DNA from: Anaerolineae bacterium
GTDB taxonomy: Bacteria > Chloroflexota > Anaerolineae > Anaerolineales > Villigracilaceae
Direction of reading: 5' to 3'
Assembly (NCBI GenBank): GCA_003141915.1
Contig: PLNY01000475.1
Coordinates: forward strand, 11,461 to 18,393
Length of the DNA: 6,933 nt
The translations under genes were made by a program, and so were the position numbers. Below, in pieces: positions 6,026 through 6,933 of this stretch (within the stretch, counting starts at the first letter, position 1; each line of letters opens with the position of its first letter). The notes beneath the pieces were generated by a model. That model made no database searches, was not told the DNA's origin, and was given only the letters and a program-made list of their open reading frames with translations.

Positions 6026-6933
6026 ATGCTATGCAATAAAATAATCAAAAAACTATTTTTGGGCTTATTCATTATTCCATTCTTAATTTCTTGCGCGCCA
6101 AAATCATCGCAGCTTTTCATTTTCCGATCTTTTGAAAATGGGCAATACGTATACTATGAATCGGATATTTACAATCCTTCAAAAACTCAAAAGCTTGATA
6201 CCCCGCCGTGCAATACTAATCCTCGTTATTTTACGCCTAGTTGGTCACTAAATGGAAAACATTATGTGTGTTCCGCGCTAGTTGATCAGCCTCTCTTCAT
6301 AAAAGATAGCAACAATGTGATAACAGCAAAGTTAGAGCCGGGTGATCCGAATGATTCTATCTTGTGGTCATTCGGCAGCTGGTCTCCAAATAGCCAATAC
6401 ATAACGGTTAATGGTAAACATTCAGAAGATCTTTTCATTATGAAATATGATGGTGCAAATTTCCTTCAACTGGTCAGGTCATCAAACGCAGCAGTTGGTC
6501 AGAGTCAATGGTCTCCCAATGGAAAGTACATTGCATATCAATATTTTCCCTTTGCAAATGACAATGATTATCTGACCACAATTGATACCACAGGGAGAGA
6601 AACTCATCGGTTTGATTTACAAAAATTAACTAACGGCGCTTCACCGTATGGTTTTAATTGGTCCCCCGACAGCAAGAAGTTAACCTTTTTAGGAAGCTCT
6701 TACTTGGATGATGGATGGTATATTTTGGATATAGAAAGAGGAAGGATTTCAAGCGTGATTCTTAAAGGAATCATCTGCGGATGGAATCTTCCTGAATGGT
6801 CACCAAATGGGCAGCAGTTTTTAATTGTTGCACACGACTGTAAAACATATACTTGGGGTGATTTGTCCGCTGATAGAATCTACACAATCAACAGCGATGG
6901 CTCAAATCTAAAGTCCTTGACGGATAAATCTGT
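6026..6933 (+). CDS. Lipoprotein with PD40/TolB-like beta-propeller repeats (partial, cut by window end)
   Basis: The frame is open from ATG 6026 to the window edge, giving 302 residues plus two bases of the next codon. It begins with a lipoprotein signal peptide: basic start (NKIIKK), hydrophobic core 10-21, and lipobox L20-I21-S22-C23, so the mature protein should be lipid-anchored at Cys23 outside the cytoplasm. At least five propeller repeats of the WSPNG type start at about 73, 119, 162, 212 and 258, spaced 43-50 residues. Such PD40 repeats occur in TolB and in many surface proteins; the ligand is unknown. TINSDGSNLKSLT at 288-300 shows that another blade follows. It has a strong ribosome site and sits 20 bases after the helicase stop. 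It is visibly AT-richer than its neighbours (33% and 45% GC in two 60-base rows counted, against 53% and 67% in two helicase rows), which suggests a different history. Confidence 0.85.
   Translation, partial: MLCNKIIKKLFLGLFIIPFLISCAPKSSQLFIFRSFENGQYVYYESDIYNPSKTQKLDTPPCNTNPRYFTPSWSLNGKHYVCSALVDQPLFIKDSNNVITAKLEPGDPNDSILWSFGSWSPNSQYITVNGKHSEDLFIMKYDGANFLQLVRSSNAAVGQSQWSPNGKYIAYQYFPFANDNDYLTTIDTTGRETHRFDLQKLTNGASPYGFNWSPDSKKLTFLGSSYLDDGWYILDIERGRISSVILKGIICGWNLPEWSPNGQQFLIVAHDCKTYTWGDLSADRIYTINSDGSNLKSLTDKS

Noticed and set aside
6046..6061. CAAAAA / TTTTTG inverted repeat as a possible terminator after the helicase
   Set aside because: It is a weak A/T stem inside the lipoprotein signal-peptide codons and follows that gene's ribosome site.

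Overview
The window reads as an ordinary bacterial chromosome segment. It carries four complete genes and one gene cut by the right edge. The organism is most likely a member of the Chloroflexota, Anaerolineae-like. This is inference from the style of the helicase (MrfA/YprA type with an HNH module), the two small membrane proteins, the TolB/PD40-like lipoprotein, start codons that appear to be leaderless behind TATAAT-like boxes, and three kinds of dispersed short repeat inside a gene. No rRNA, tRNA or other lineage marker is present to prove it.

Layout: (1) 13-738 (+), a YugP-type membrane zinc metallopeptidase with an intact HELGH motif. It ends before a strong intrinsic terminator (771-801). 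(2) 820-1851 (+), a flippase-like multi-pass protein of the lysylphosphatidylglycerol-synthase transmembrane family, reading from a TATAAT box tucked directly behind that terminator. (3) 1858-3399 (-), a polytopic GT-C/GT39-like membrane glycosyltransferase that converges on gene 2 with a 6-base gap. (4) 3438-6005 (+), a large superfamily 2 helicase of the MrfA/YprA type with a four-cysteine C-terminal cluster and an intact HNH nuclease module. It is divergent from gene 3 across a 38-base gap. (5) 6026 to the end (+), a lipoprotein with at least five PD40/WD40-like beta-propeller repeats, preceded by a strong Shine-Dalgarno sequence and clearly AT-richer than the rest.

The genes do not form one pathway. 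Genes 2 and 3 are both envelope lipid or glycan handling candidates, but they are convergent and so not one operon. The helicase stands out. It combines a DNA-repair type helicase with an HNH module, and its reading frame carries three different short-repeat insertions: a 35-base run of heptads (3805-3839), a 64-base branched palindrome (4371-4434), and a 22-base palindrome (5521-5542). All three are read through in frame and lie at linkers or loops between conserved motifs. This is the most unusual signal in the window.
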